Assembly (NCBI GenBank): GCA_964346815.1
Contig: CAYFWF010000010.1
Coordinates: 1-34,910, forward strand
DNA: 34,910 nucleotides
From: CAYFWF01 sp964346815
Lineage (GTDB): Bacteria > Acidobacteriota > Aminicenantia > Aminicenantales > Aminicenantaceae
Direction: 5' to 3'
Part shown: piece by piece, positions 24,401-33,193 of the stretch
How positions within the stretch are numbered: the stretch's first letter is position 1
Layout: every line of letters begins with the position of its first letter
Position numbers and translations under genes: made by a program
The notes under the pieces: generated by a model
What the model was told of the DNA's origin: nothing
Databases searched by the model: none
What the model saw: the letters and a program-made list of their open reading frames with translations, nothing else

Positions 24401-24451
24401 TATGACTGCCAAACTCAAAAACAAGATGATTGATTTTTTCGCTCTAAACAT
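21422..24451 (-). CDS. TonB-dependent receptor, Oar-like, with carboxypeptidase-regulatory domain
   Basis: 1009 residues from ATG 24451 (AGGAG 7 bases upstream; longer starts lie over this site). A signal peptide (MFRAKKSIILFLSLAVISSVTSAQ) precedes a carboxypeptidase-regulatory/Cna-like domain (about 25-110: ARIYGTVTDTEDMPLPGVTV and a VYRLFNLTPGLYTVEF block). A plug domain (about 115-240, VDGADTTN, GSVGGVINVITRSGSNEFHG) and a 22-strand-type barrel rich in aromatic residues follow, ending GVKFVF with terminal Phe as in outer-membrane proteins. Such Oar-like receptors import large substrates or oligopeptides with TonB energy. No SusD-like partner is adjacent. It is separated from the bam promoter by the transposase remnant and from the efflux operon by a 450-base gap. 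Confidence 0.92.
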   Translation of the reverse strand: MFRAKKSIILFLSLAVISSVTSAQTTTARIYGTVTDTEDMPLPGVTVETTSPKLVGIATSVTDANGVYRLFNLTPGLYTVEFTLEGFKKLTRSDIGISVEQSLKLDVQMEIGNIEVDIVVTGEAPLIDVRSNSQGLDMSRDYINKLPKGRDFISLVTIVPGVNDEPMLGGGSRGRGISVDGASEGENVYFVDGADTTNIVIGRSGQSVNYDFVDEVQFKSSGYQAEFGGSVGGVINVITRSGSNEFHGEFLGYYSGTALEGERRKILTRDWDDSSKAVYMSYDDYYGKSDISRLEGGFGLGGYILKDRLWFFASFLPIYYQEKRDVPFHGTDIVKDFTQNSYWYNASAKLSAQILPNLRWGASVVSNTSKYKGDLTTPTGNPEADYDAIGFTYPNISAATSFDATFGNNLLLTLRGGYFRTNTTNQLVTATGPRYLFQKEAPGGYVNTTNIGLLDVPEEYQRPLGWSNFPWSTLFSFKKNIRMRMSLGTDLNYFLNLGGEHSIKFGGQFIRQGENVDQTADFPHIRFAWDMDLIHTGVNYGRGKYGYYAVRGNEKTGPYGNLYDAKSNRWAFYIQDSWTISEKFTLNFGVRTESEYIPTYSDDPDVDQRPIEFGFKDKIAPRLGFSYDVFGDSGLKIFGSYGIYYDVMKVYIAASSFGGEKIKMAYYSLDTYEWDKIGVDGYFPGEELYTPQGGVYNYRWYNDVDPNIKPFTQQEIALGAEKKISEDISATLRVVNKHLIRGLEDIAIWDADTGWELWYFGNPGYGYSRWVENGGIMDSTYPETPKATREYWGLSLSLEKRFSNNWMGGFSYTLSRLSGNYSGLGSSDEPGRSTSPNFERFFDSWHLPRKKNLEVLDGPLPTDRPHRFKAYGSYVFPFGLTVGGVVNAMSGTPVQEEWGVIYEGYLPYGRGSLGRTPFLWYADIYTEYSLKLGDKYALQFNLNVDNLFNVDTAQRIWQIRTANMIEVTQEELLNDTWDLPADYVPDPRFEKEMWFYPPISARLGVKFVF

Positions 24452-24799
24452 TTTTTCACTCCTCATTTCTTTTTGATATTTATATTCAAACAACAAATTG
24501 TTAGTAAGCTGCCCGCCTCATAAATCGACCAGACAGAGAGAGGTGATTGGCGTTCATTATTCCGCGGCTTTTGCAGAAGACATATCCCTCCATGAGGATT
24601 TTTGTCCTTCCAGTTCTCATTCCAACAGCGAAAAACATGCCAATTTCAATCCTTGGGTTTTTTGGCACTTATGAATCCTGCATCTGCGATTTATCTGCAG
24701 CACTTGTATGATTTTTTAACACTTAATGTCCGTACTCTTTTGGAAACAAATATTCCCCCCTATCGACTTTGTGACAGAGAATAGACAAGATTCCGTGGT

Positions 24800-24935
24800 T
24801 TAGCGGTGAGAATTTCCTTTTTGCGCCTGCACTGGCCTTGTGTGGGCTCTCTCACCCCAGATAGCTGTCTTCTCCGGTTCGATCTTCCAGATATTCTCAG
24901 CCGGGATGGTCATGCCATCAAGTGGATGTCGTTCG
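24800..24935 (-). pseudogene. Amidohydrolase 3'-end remnant
   Basis: The minus strand encodes GMTIPAENIWKIEPEKTAI and, further on, RPVQAQK before a stop at 24800. This mirrors the C-terminus of the intact amidohydrolase at 31201-32937 (YMTIPAEDIWKIEPEMTVI, KPGQAQK). Over 24876-24914 the bases match 31262-31300 at 37 of 39 positions. Only the last 40 or so codons remain. The rest of the gap 24452-24948 holds no gene or clear signal. Confidence 0.75.
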
Positions 24936-24948
24936 GGAGTTCAGACCA

Positions 24949-27900
24949 TCATGGTTTTTTCTTGCGGCGCACAAAAATGATGGTGTACATCGCCGGAACC
25001 ACCACCAACGTGAGGATGGTGGCAAATGAAAGCCCGAAAATGATCGTCATGGCAAGGGGGTTCCAGAAGGCCGCATTATCCCCACCGAAATAGATCTGAG
25101 GATCGAGGCGTGTGAGCAGGGTTTGGAAGTTTAAGTTCATACCGATAGCCAGCGGGAGGAGGCCGAGTATGGTGGAGAGAGCCGTGAGGAGAACCGGGGT
25201 CAAACGTGTGGCTCCAGCCTGGATGATTGCCTCCATTTTATCCATACCCGAATCAATGCGGTTATCTATGTAATCGATGATGATGATGCCGTTTTTCACC
25301 ACCACACCGGCGACGGCAATAATGCCCATGCCGGTCATCATGACCGAGATATCGATACCGAAAACCACAAATCCCAGCAGCACCCCTGTGAAGGAGAAAA
25401 AGAACATCGATATGATGATCAGGGGTTTGGCTACGGAATTGAACTGGGCGACCAGGATGATGAAAATCAGGGCAAGGGCAATGAACATGGCCAGGATCAT
25501 AAACTGTCCGGTCTCCTGCTGCACGTCCTGTTCCCCCGTGAACTGGATGGTGTAACCTTCCGGGATAGGAAACTTGGGCAGGGTGCGGCCGATACGAAAA
25601 ATGATCTCGTTGGTATTGTACCCGGAGAGCACGTTGGAGGAGACGGTGATGACCCGCTTGTTGTCGATGTGCTGGATGCCGCCGTAGCTGGTCTCGTAAA
25701 AGACATTGGCCACAGAAGAGAGGGGAATCTTGTAAGGCATAGCGTTCGGCTCCCGGGAGGGAACGGTAATCTCCTGGCTGAGCAGCACCCCGACATCTTC
25801 CCTGTATTTTTCGGCCAGGCGCAGCCGGATAGGATATTCTTCGTCGCCCTCTTTGAACTCCGAGATCTCGAGGCCGAAGATAGCGGTGCGGAGGCCCATA
25901 CCGATCTGGGCCGTGCTCATTCCCAGCTTGTTGGCTTTATCCCGGTCCAGCTCGAGTATCAGTTCGGGTTTATTGACTTCCATACTGGACTTGAGCTTTT
26001 CGATGCCTGGGATATTCAACCTCTCCACGAATTCGATGAAACGCTCCGATATGGATACCAGCTCATCGATATCCTCGCCGGAGATCTCGATATTGATGGG
26101 CATTCCTGTGGGAGGACCCATGGCTTCCCGGTCGATCCGAATCTGGGCACCTGGGATCCCCTTCATTTCTTTCCTGAGTTCTTCCAAATATGTGATGGTC
26201 GGAGGACCAGACCGGTATTTGTATTCCACGAACGTGATGGTGACCTTGGCCAGCTTATCCTGGGCAAAACGTTCGAAAATGCTGGCACCGGCATTGACCG
26301 CCACATTCGAAACCACGGACTCCACGTCCGGATTGTCTCGACCCAGCACGTTGAACACCCTTTCTTCCACCTCCTTGCAGATGGCGTTGGTCACATCGAT
26401 ATGAGTACCTTCTGGCATGGTGATGTAGACGTAGAGAGTGTTGGGATCGCCGCTGGGGAAGAATACGATCCTGGGTGTTTTGATCCTCATCAGGACGAAA
26501 GTGGAAAACAGCAGGACCACGATGGAAGCAACCACCAGGTAAGGCCGCTTGCCTCTCAGGGAAAAGGCGAGGGTTTTTCGGTACAGGTCTAAAAATCTTG
26601 GCAGTGCACAGCACTGAAATTTATCGATGAAAAAATGAAGGACGTATTTGAATAGGTAATAGATGACCAAAGCGAAGATCAATAGGTTCGCCAATATTCT
26701 GACACCTGCTGCATAAAAAACGACAACCAGAACCAGGGCGGTGACCGTTCGAATCATGGCTTTTTTCGAAGGGAGCCGGAACCGTTTTTTATTATCCTCG
26801 GGCGCCGGACGCTTCATGAAAGATACGGCGAACACCGGATTCATGATATAGGCCACAAGGATCGAAGCCGAGAGTGTGATGATGACGGTGATGGGCAAAA
26901 AAGACATGAATTTTCCCGGGATCCCGGGCGTGAATATCAAAGGGAAAAAGGGTGCTATTGTGGTCAGCGTGCCTGTGAACACCGCCAGGGCTATCTCTCC
27001 TACCCCCCTTTTGGTGGCCGTGACGATGTCCAGGCCTTCGGTGGTGGTGAAGTGACGGTAGACATTCTCCACCACCACGATGGAGTTATCCACCACGATC
27101 CCCAGCACCAGGATAAAGGACATCAAAACCACCATGTTCATGGTAAATCCCACTAACGGAATAAAGATAAAAGCGATGACCATGGACAGCGGGATGGAAA
27201 TACCGACGAAAAGCGCGTTGGCCTCACCCATGAAAAACATCAGAACAAAGACCACCACCACAAAACCCAGGATCACGGTGTTAAAAAGGTCACTGACCGA
27301 ATTGCGGGTTTGGGTGCTGCTGTCTCCTGTGAGCGTGACGATCAAGTTTTCGGGCGCAGTTCTCTGGTAATTGTTCACGATTTCTTTGATCTTGTCCACC
27401 GCGATAATCAGGTTCTCGCCGCTTTTTTTGATGATATTGAGGGTTACCACATCCTGACCGTTGAGCCGGGCATAGCTTTCCCGGTCTTTATACCCGTCCT
27501 TGACTTCGGCGATGTCTTTGAGGTAAATCCCGTCCTGGATCATAAGATCGGCGATTTGGTCCACGTTCCGGAACTCGCCCACCACCCTCAGGTTCCTTCT
27601 CATGCCGTCGGTATCGATTTCTCCGGCAGAGATGGTCATGTTTTCATAGGCGACGGCGTTTTGTATGGTATTGAAGGAAATCCCTGCCGCCTGCATCTTG
27701 TACAGATCGACGTTGATCTGGATTTCCCGATCCAGTGCTCCCACGATGTCGGCTCTGGTGATTTCTTCCATGGCCTCGATTTCATCCTGAAGTTTCTCGG
27801 CAATCTCTTTGAGCTTGACCAAACCAAGATCTCCTGAAAGATTGATGAACAGGATCGGGATTTCGGACAGGTCGATGCGCGAAATTTGAGGCTCCTGGAA

Positions 27901-28284
27901 AAGGTCAGTCGGCAGTTCCGACCGGGCATCGTCCAAGGCCTGTTTGACATCCAGATAGGCCTGGGTTTCGTCGGCCGAAATTTCGAACTCCACAAAGATG
28001 GAGGAATAATCCTGGATGGAGTTGCTGGAGATCTCTTTGACCCCATCTATTCCCTTGAGCTGTTTTTCGATGGGCTGTGTGATCAAATTTTCCACGTCCA
28101 GAGGGGAAGTCCCCGGATGGATCGTCCCAATCATAAAATAGGGGAACACGATCTCGGGAAACCGCTCCTTTGGAGTGGCCCTGTATTGGATGATACCGAA
28201 AATGACGAGCAGGACTGTGAAAATATAAACGGTCGTGCGATTGGCGGTCGCCACATTGGTAGGTTTGAATTCTCTGTACTTCAT
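24949..28284 (-). CDS. RND efflux transporter, inner-membrane pump
   Basis: 1111 residues, AcrB/MexB-type. The N-terminal transmembrane helix follows NVATANRTTVYIF; the first porter domain includes PGTSPLDVENLITQPIE. The hallmark TM4 motif GIVVDNSIVVVENVYRH (about 395-411) carries the proton-relay Asp. A second half repeats the layout (TMNMVVLMSF versus ISVMMTGMGIIAVAGVVVKNGIIIIDY). An extra segment of about 55 residues (about 500-555) with two added hydrophobic stretches sits between the halves, as in some RND pumps of Bacteroidetes and relatives. Works with the adaptor and TolC genes upstream; the gap to the adaptor is 39 bases. Substrate unknown. Confidence 0.93.
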   Translation of the reverse strand: MKYREFKPTNVATANRTTVYIFTVLLVIFGIIQYRATPKERFPEIVFPYFMIGTIHPGTSPLDVENLITQPIEKQLKGIDGVKEISSNSIQDYSSIFVEFEISADETQAYLDVKQALDDARSELPTDLFQEPQISRIDLSEIPILFINLSGDLGLVKLKEIAEKLQDEIEAMEEITRADIVGALDREIQINVDLYKMQAAGISFNTIQNAVAYENMTISAGEIDTDGMRRNLRVVGEFRNVDQIADLMIQDGIYLKDIAEVKDGYKDRESYARLNGQDVVTLNIIKKSGENLIIAVDKIKEIVNNYQRTAPENLIVTLTGDSSTQTRNSVSDLFNTVILGFVVVVFVLMFFMGEANALFVGISIPLSMVIAFIFIPLVGFTMNMVVLMSFILVLGIVVDNSIVVVENVYRHFTTTEGLDIVTATKRGVGEIALAVFTGTLTTIAPFFPLIFTPGIPGKFMSFLPITVIITLSASILVAYIMNPVFAVSFMKRPAPEDNKKRFRLPSKKAMIRTVTALVLVVVFYAAGVRILANLLIFALVIYYLFKYVLHFFIDKFQCCALPRFLDLYRKTLAFSLRGKRPYLVVASIVVLLFSTFVLMRIKTPRIVFFPSGDPNTLYVYITMPEGTHIDVTNAICKEVEERVFNVLGRDNPDVESVVSNVAVNAGASIFERFAQDKLAKVTITFVEYKYRSGPPTITYLEELRKEMKGIPGAQIRIDREAMGPPTGMPINIEISGEDIDELVSISERFIEFVERLNIPGIEKLKSSMEVNKPELILELDRDKANKLGMSTAQIGMGLRTAIFGLEISEFKEGDEEYPIRLRLAEKYREDVGVLLSQEITVPSREPNAMPYKIPLSSVANVFYETSYGGIQHIDNKRVITVSSNVLSGYNTNEIIFRIGRTLPKFPIPEGYTIQFTGEQDVQQETGQFMILAMFIALALIFIILVAQFNSVAKPLIIISMFFFSFTGVLLGFVVFGIDISVMMTGMGIIAVAGVVVKNGIIIIDYIDNRIDSGMDKMEAIIQAGATRLTPVLLTALSTILGLLPLAIGMNLNFQTLLTRLDPQIYFGGDNAAFWNPLAMTIIFGLSFATILTLVVVPAMYTIIFVRRKKKP

Positions 28285-28323
28285 GACATATTTTCTCTCA
28301 TTGGATTCAATCTGGAGTTGGGA

Positions 28324-29466
28324 TTATTCTCCTCGCTGGACAGAAACGGGTTGTCCATCTGCCAGAGCCTGGAAGCCGAATGTGATCACAAAATCTCCCG
28401 CACTGAGGCCGTCTCGGATCTCGACACGATCAACGTAGTTTTCTCCGAGGGTCACGGTCCGCCGGCGCGCGATCCAGCCGTTATCCTGCTTCTCGGCCAC
28501 AAAGAGAAATTGATCGTCACCTGTATCCTGAACCACGTTTTGCGGCACCACGAGCGCATCGGGATTGGTGTAATCGTTGATGGTCACCACGGACAGCATA
28601 TTGGGCTTCAGGTTTTGTTCTCGAGGCGGAATTCGGATCTCTATCTGGAAGGTGCGGTTATTGGGGTCGATGACCTGCGACACTGCGTCGATCTTCAGTT
28701 CCATCTCTTTCCCGATGACAGGAATCTGTACTTTGACCGGATCGTCGATCGAAATCCTCGAAATATAATTCTCAGAAAGGGAAACCGTTATCTTGAGCCG
28801 GGAAAGTTGAACGATGCGGATGGCCCCCCGTCCGGCTGCGGCCATCTCTCCTTCTTTGATAAGGACATTGTCGATAGTTCCGCTGATGGGGGCATAAATC
28901 TTGGTCATTTCATACTGTTCCTTCAGAGTTTCCAGCTTTTTCTCCATATTTTCTTTGTTGTTTTTGGCCTGGAGGTATTCGATTTCGCTGCCTATATTTT
29001 TTTCCCATAACCGGGCCTGCCTTTCGTATATGGTGGTAAGAAGTTTCAAAGAATTTGTCACCTCGTCGATGCTGCTCTCCAGCACAGAGCCGTCCTGTTC
29101 TGCCAAGAGCTGCCCCTGGTTCACACGATCCCCTTGACGGATATGGATCTTTTTCACCACGCCGTTGGATCGAGCCGGAACCAAAATGTTGTTATCCGAT
29201 TCCACAGTACCCTGGGCCTGGATAAAGTGCCGGAAAATTCCGGGTTGAACCTCCATGACGCGAACATAAGTCATCTCTTCTTGGGAACTTCCATCGGCGG
29301 CCAGAGCGATTTCTGCCTTTAACTCTTCGATCCTGGCACTCAGAGCCTCCTGCTGGGCCTCCAACCGTGCCAGCTCGCTTCGTTTGTCGCGTGGACCGCA
29401 GGCGGATATGAGCAGTGTAATCAACAGCGTAACCGACACGGGAATGAATATTTTGTTTTTTTTCAT
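28324..29466 (-). CDS. RND efflux periplasmic adaptor lipoprotein
   Basis: 380 residues, HlyD/AcrA family. The signal peptide ends in a lipobox (LLISAC, Cys23), so it is tethered to the membrane. A short coiled coil (residues 30-55, RSELARLEAQQEALSARIEE) comes before the barrel-lipoyl halves (GVVKKIHIRQGDRVNQGQLL ... IYAPISGTIDNVLIKEGEM) around a helical hairpin, then a beta-barrel and membrane-proximal domain (GENYVDRVEIRDGLSAGDFVI). It bridges the RND pump and TolC. AAGGA lies 7 bases before the ATG, overlapping the stop region of the TolC-family gene 4 bases upstream. Confidence 0.92.
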   Translation of the reverse strand: MKKNKIFIPVSVTLLITLLISACGPRDKRSELARLEAQQEALSARIEELKAEIALAADGSSQEEMTYVRVMEVQPGIFRHFIQAQGTVESDNNILVPARSNGVVKKIHIRQGDRVNQGQLLAEQDGSVLESSIDEVTNSLKLLTTIYERQARLWEKNIGSEIEYLQAKNNKENMEKKLETLKEQYEMTKIYAPISGTIDNVLIKEGEMAAAGRGAIRIVQLSRLKITVSLSENYISRISIDDPVKVQIPVIGKEMELKIDAVSQVIDPNNRTFQIEIRIPPREQNLKPNMLSVVTINDYTNPDALVVPQNVVQDTGDDQFLFVAEKQDNGWIARRRTVTLGENYVDRVEIRDGLSAGDFVITFGFQALADGQPVSVQRGE

Positions 29467-29470
29467 GGTG

Positions 29471-30868
29471 TTATCCTTCTATGGAGACTCGATAATCATT
29501 GCGCAGCCTATCCAGCGCGTTTTTGGCATTCAACAGCTCGGAGAGTGCCTGGATGTAGCTGGCCTGTGCCGCGAGGTAGCGGTCGTTGGCCTGGGTAAGG
29601 TCTGTGCTGGAGGCCAAGCCTTCCTGGTATTTGATCAATGTTTTATCGTAAACCTTTTTGGAAAGCTCCATATTGTCTTTGACATTGATGTAGTTTTCAT
29701 AAGCCGATGAGAGGGTGTTTTTGGCCTGGGCCTCTTCGAGGAGGAGAGCTTGAGATACTTGAAGCGTGGTCTGGCGCGCCTGATCGAGAGCCAATGAAGC
29801 CTGTTTGACTCGAGCCTTTTGGGATCCGCTCTTGAAGACAGGTATGTTCAGGTTCACCCCGATAGCTTGAGAGCGGTACCATTTTTCATCAAAATCGAAA
29901 AAGTTGAATTGGTTGCGCTGAGCGGCCCAGGATAAAGTGTAAAAAGCACTCACTGTTGGCCAGTACTGAGCCCTTTCATTCTTGAGATTCATCTCGGCAA
30001 GCCGCTCCTGGGTTTGGATCAGCCGGTAATCCACATTATCATCCAGATCCAACTCCCCGGCCAGTGCTTTCTGGATATCTTCCTGCGAGATCATGTTTTC
30101 CAGGCTGTCTGCGAGCTCAATTTTTTCGTCGAGATCGATCCCCATCTGAAATTTCAGCAGCTGGTATGCTGTTTCTGTCTGTTTTTCGAGATTCTGGAGG
30201 CTGTTCTTGAGCGCGGTAACCGAGATCTGGATAACATCGGCGTCTGTTTCCTCAACAAAGCCCTCTTTGTAGCGTTCGCGTATCTCGTACAAGGTCTTTT
30301 CCAGATTCCGGATGTTTCCCTGGATGATTTTCTCGCTTTCCTGAGAAACCAGGATCAGATAATAGGTCTGGGACACCGTTTCCATCACATCCAGTTTGGT
30401 CTGTTCCAAACCCTGGGTGGCCAGGCGTTTGTAAATCCGTGAAGTCGCCAGACCGACAAAATAACTTCCGTTGAACACCAGCTGCTGGACCTGGAGACTG
30501 ACATTGGCATTGTGTTGGGTGCCGAACTGGACCTCGATCCTATCATTGGGATCGTTGAAAAAATCAGGGATAAGAACGGTTGGCAGTTCTATGTTGTTGG
30601 TGTAGCCGATCGAAGAACTGATCTGGGGCAATCCTGTTCCTATTGTCTCCCGTATCCTTTTTTGGGTTGCAGCGACCTCCAATTGTGATTTCAGGGCGTC
30701 ATAATTGTTTTCCACAGCATACTCCTGTGCCTCCAGCAGGCTGAAGGTCTTAGCTGCCTCTTCCGCAGATGCTTTGGGGGTCGTCAAAACCAAAACCATT
30801 ATTCCTGCCCAAGCCAGCTTTGCCAGAGTCTGCCTGAATGGGTTTCGAGAATATAGTTGCACCGACAT
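29471..30868 (-). CDS. TolC-family outer-membrane efflux channel
   Basis: 465 residues with a signal peptide (to about residue 35, TTPKASA-EEA). The body is the two-fold repeated helical pattern of TolC proteins: FSLLEAQEYAVENNYDALKSQ near the start, GTGLPQISSSIGYTNN, and a second half SLALDQARQTTLQVSQALL followed by YQEGLASSTDLTQANDRYLAAQASYIQAL. First gene of the efflux operon, with GAGGATGG upstream of ATG 30868. The 330 bases upstream contain a gene-tail remnant (31031-31195) and no convincing promoter. Confidence 0.92.
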   Translation of the reverse strand: MSVQLYSRNPFRQTLAKLAWAGIMVLVLTTPKASAEEAAKTFSLLEAQEYAVENNYDALKSQLEVAATQKRIRETIGTGLPQISSSIGYTNNIELPTVLIPDFFNDPNDRIEVQFGTQHNANVSLQVQQLVFNGSYFVGLATSRIYKRLATQGLEQTKLDVMETVSQTYYLILVSQESEKIIQGNIRNLEKTLYEIRERYKEGFVEETDADVIQISVTALKNSLQNLEKQTETAYQLLKFQMGIDLDEKIELADSLENMISQEDIQKALAGELDLDDNVDYRLIQTQERLAEMNLKNERAQYWPTVSAFYTLSWAAQRNQFNFFDFDEKWYRSQAIGVNLNIPVFKSGSQKARVKQASLALDQARQTTLQVSQALLLEEAQAKNTLSSAYENYINVKDNMELSKKVYDKTLIKYQEGLASSTDLTQANDRYLAAQASYIQALSELLNAKNALDRLRNDYRVSIEG

Positions 30869-31030
30869 ATTCCATCCTCTATTCTGATGTGGATTTCCTT
30901 TTATGTGCCTAAAAGGATGAGGAAAAAGTTTTCAGGTTTATTTCAAAGGTGATTACCTTTTCGTCTTTTCCTGTTTTCCTCTAAACAAATAATAGATACG
31001 TATTTTAGCATATTAAGTTATCTATGTATT

Positions 31031-31195
31031 CTATTTTTTGAATTTTCTCTCGAACAGAACGGCCAACTCTGCTCGAGGGTGATAGCGCATATAGGCCCTC
31101 GGAGAGATAGAAAACAGCTGCAAAGAACCTCAGATGTACTCTTTGCTCTCTTCGGGTGACACCAAGAGCACCTGGTTGACGTTGTGAGGCGCAGG
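31031..31195 (-). pseudogene. Possible degraded gene tail of unknown family
   Basis: One minus-strand frame reads PAPHNVNQVLLVSPEESKEYI, stops at TGA, and continues GSLQLFSISPRAYMRYHPR and AELAVLFERKFKK before a TAG at 31031. The residue mix looks coding on both sides of the single TGA. I do not recognise the family. It begins a few bases after the amidohydrolase stop codon, in the 330-base gap before the TolC gene. Confidence 0.3.
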
Positions 31196-31200
31196 CTAGG

Positions 31201-32937
31201 TCATTTTTGCGCTTGCCCCGGCTTTCTGTAAACCACCTCGGCACCGATAACCGTCATTTCTGGTTCGATCTTCCAGATGTCCTCAGCCGGGATGGTCATG
31301 TAATCGACAGGAATGACCACAAAATCAGCTAGCTTCCCGACCTCGATAGACCCCAAGATGTCTTCCGCGAACATAACGTAGGCACCTCCCATGGTCGCAG
31401 CCCGTAAAGCCTCTTCTCTGGTCATGGCCTGTTCCGGGATCCAGCCATCCGGAGGATTATTATCCCTGTCCTGTCTGGTGACTGCAGCATGTAAGGTATA
31501 AAAGGGATTGTAGGGAGATACAGAATAATCTGTCCCTGTTGCCACCACAACACCCCGATCCAATAAATCACTCCAAATATAGGCATACTTTGTGCGTTCG
31601 GGTCCAATCCTGGATTCGGCAAAGTGCATATCCTCGGTAGCATGCAGCGGCTGCATGGAAGCGACGATTCCCAGCTCGGCGAGTCTGGGTATGTCCTCAG
31701 GAGTCAGTACCTGACAGTGCTCGAGAGCGAACCTGGCATCTTTCCCGTCTATTCCTGTTGCCTTCAGAGCCCTTTCGTAGGCATTGATTGCAGTCCGGTT
31801 AGCAGCGTCGCCGATGCAGTGGATCCTCATATTGAAGCCCATTTTCAGCAGCTTGGTCGCAGACCGTGCGATTTCGTCCTCGCTTTGTCTGGCTTCCCCA
31901 TGATAGCCCGGATAGTCGCTGTACTCCTCGAGGAAAAGCGCACCCCTTGACCCTAATGCTCCATCGGCAAAGGCCTTGACCGACCGGACGAAATATTTGT
32001 TGTTATGGTTGAGCGGTTTGCCCAGCTTCTTCGCCGCATCCTCCCTAACCATTTCGTTGATCCTTATCCTGAGCAAGCCTACGTCGTAAAGTTTTATTCG
32101 CCTTTGAACCTCTTCATAGCCAGTCATGCTGGCGCCGTGGATGGTGGTGAGTCCGCTGGCCACTGCCAGTTGAGTCCCTTCTACCAGGTTGCGGCTAATT
32201 TCATAATCGGTCATTGGAGGTAAGGGGGGGATAAGCCTGGTCAATTGGGCAGGTGCCCTTTCCACGAATTCGCCTGTAGGCTCCCCATTTTTGTCTTTTT
32301 TGATATGACCGCCCGGAGGGTCGGGGGTATCGCGGGTAATGCCGGCAAGTTCCAGGGCTTTGCTGTTGGCACCGCTTCCATGGGTGTAGCGGTAAATAAA
32401 AACAGGATTATCAGGAGCTGCGGCATCGATCAACTCCTTATGGAATTCTGGCGGATCCCAAACATCTGACATCCAGCCACTCAACACCAGCCACCGTGGC
32501 TCAGGCCCTGGCCGCATGCCTTCCCCCGTAGCCAAACATCGCTTGATCACTTCCTGCATTCGCTCCACAGAAGCCCACTCACCGATTGCAGGCCTGATGT
32601 CTGGGATTCTCTGATACAACTCTCTTTCTCCGTACCTGATGTGGACATGGGCATCATGGAGACCGGGGATGACTGTTTTGCCTTCCAGGTCGAAGACAAA
32701 GGTCAAAGGACCGATATAGGCCTTTGCTCCTGCATCATCACCCACGTAGATGAATTTGCCGTCTTTCACTGCAAGGGCGGAAGCTGTACTGAATTCTTCA
32801 TCCACGGTATAGATATTACCATTGATGTAGACTCTGTCGGCTTCTGGTGTATCACCGACCGCAGCGGGCAGTGGTATAAACGACACAAGCAGCATAAAAA
32901 TAGAACAGATACCAAACAATCCTTTCATTTTATTCAT
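31201..32937 (-). CDS. Secreted YtcJ-type amidohydrolase
   Basis: 578 residues from ATG 32937 (AGGAG 8 bases upstream; the longer frame to 32985 lacks one). Signal peptide to about residue 27 (LLVSFIPLPAAVG). Amidohydrolase_3 family: metal ligands HDAHVH (94-99), a probable carboxylated Lys in VKAFADGALGSRG, later His in HCIGDAAN and EHCQVL, and Asp in GTDYSVSP. The C-terminal part is the small beta domain (GKLADFVVIPVDYMTIP). Such enzymes hydrolyse amide or formyl bonds; substrates are usually unknown. A fragment of a close copy lies at 24800-24935. It is downstream of the adenosine deaminase gene, 256 bases away; that gap has weak promoter-like sequences and no gene. Confidence 0.9.
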   Translation of the reverse strand: MNKMKGLFGICSIFMLLVSFIPLPAAVGDTPEADRVYINGNIYTVDEEFSTASALAVKDGKFIYVGDDAGAKAYIGPLTFVFDLEGKTVIPGLHDAHVHIRYGERELYQRIPDIRPAIGEWASVERMQEVIKRCLATGEGMRPGPEPRWLVLSGWMSDVWDPPEFHKELIDAAAPDNPVFIYRYTHGSGANSKALELAGITRDTPDPPGGHIKKDKNGEPTGEFVERAPAQLTRLIPPLPPMTDYEISRNLVEGTQLAVASGLTTIHGASMTGYEEVQRRIKLYDVGLLRIRINEMVREDAAKKLGKPLNHNNKYFVRSVKAFADGALGSRGALFLEEYSDYPGYHGEARQSEDEIARSATKLLKMGFNMRIHCIGDAANRTAINAYERALKATGIDGKDARFALEHCQVLTPEDIPRLAELGIVASMQPLHATEDMHFAESRIGPERTKYAYIWSDLLDRGVVVATGTDYSVSPYNPFYTLHAAVTRQDRDNNPPDGWIPEQAMTREEALRAATMGGAYVMFAEDILGSIEVGKLADFVVIPVDYMTIPAEDIWKIEPEMTVIGAEVVYRKPGQAQK

Positions 32938-33193
32938 CTTATCTGCTCCTTTCTTAATATTGGGAAAATCTTTCCTGTTTGCCAATAAGTATCTTGTTTT
33001 GTTTTTTTATGGACAAACCTTCTTCCCCCCCCACATACTCTAAGAAACTGCAGCAGTCTGGCTTTTCTGAAAAACACCGAGTATATTTTTATCATACCTT
33101 AAAGAATTCTATCAACTTATTATCCCAAAATCTGTGTCAACAAGTTGCAGGACTTTTGATAGGTTTTAACACCAAATTAATTTTGGAGTGTTT

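Noticed and set aside
25669..26592. A 307-codon plus-strand frame
   Set aside because: Antisense shadow of the RND pump gene, His/Asp-rich composition typical of reverse-strand readings and no start signal.
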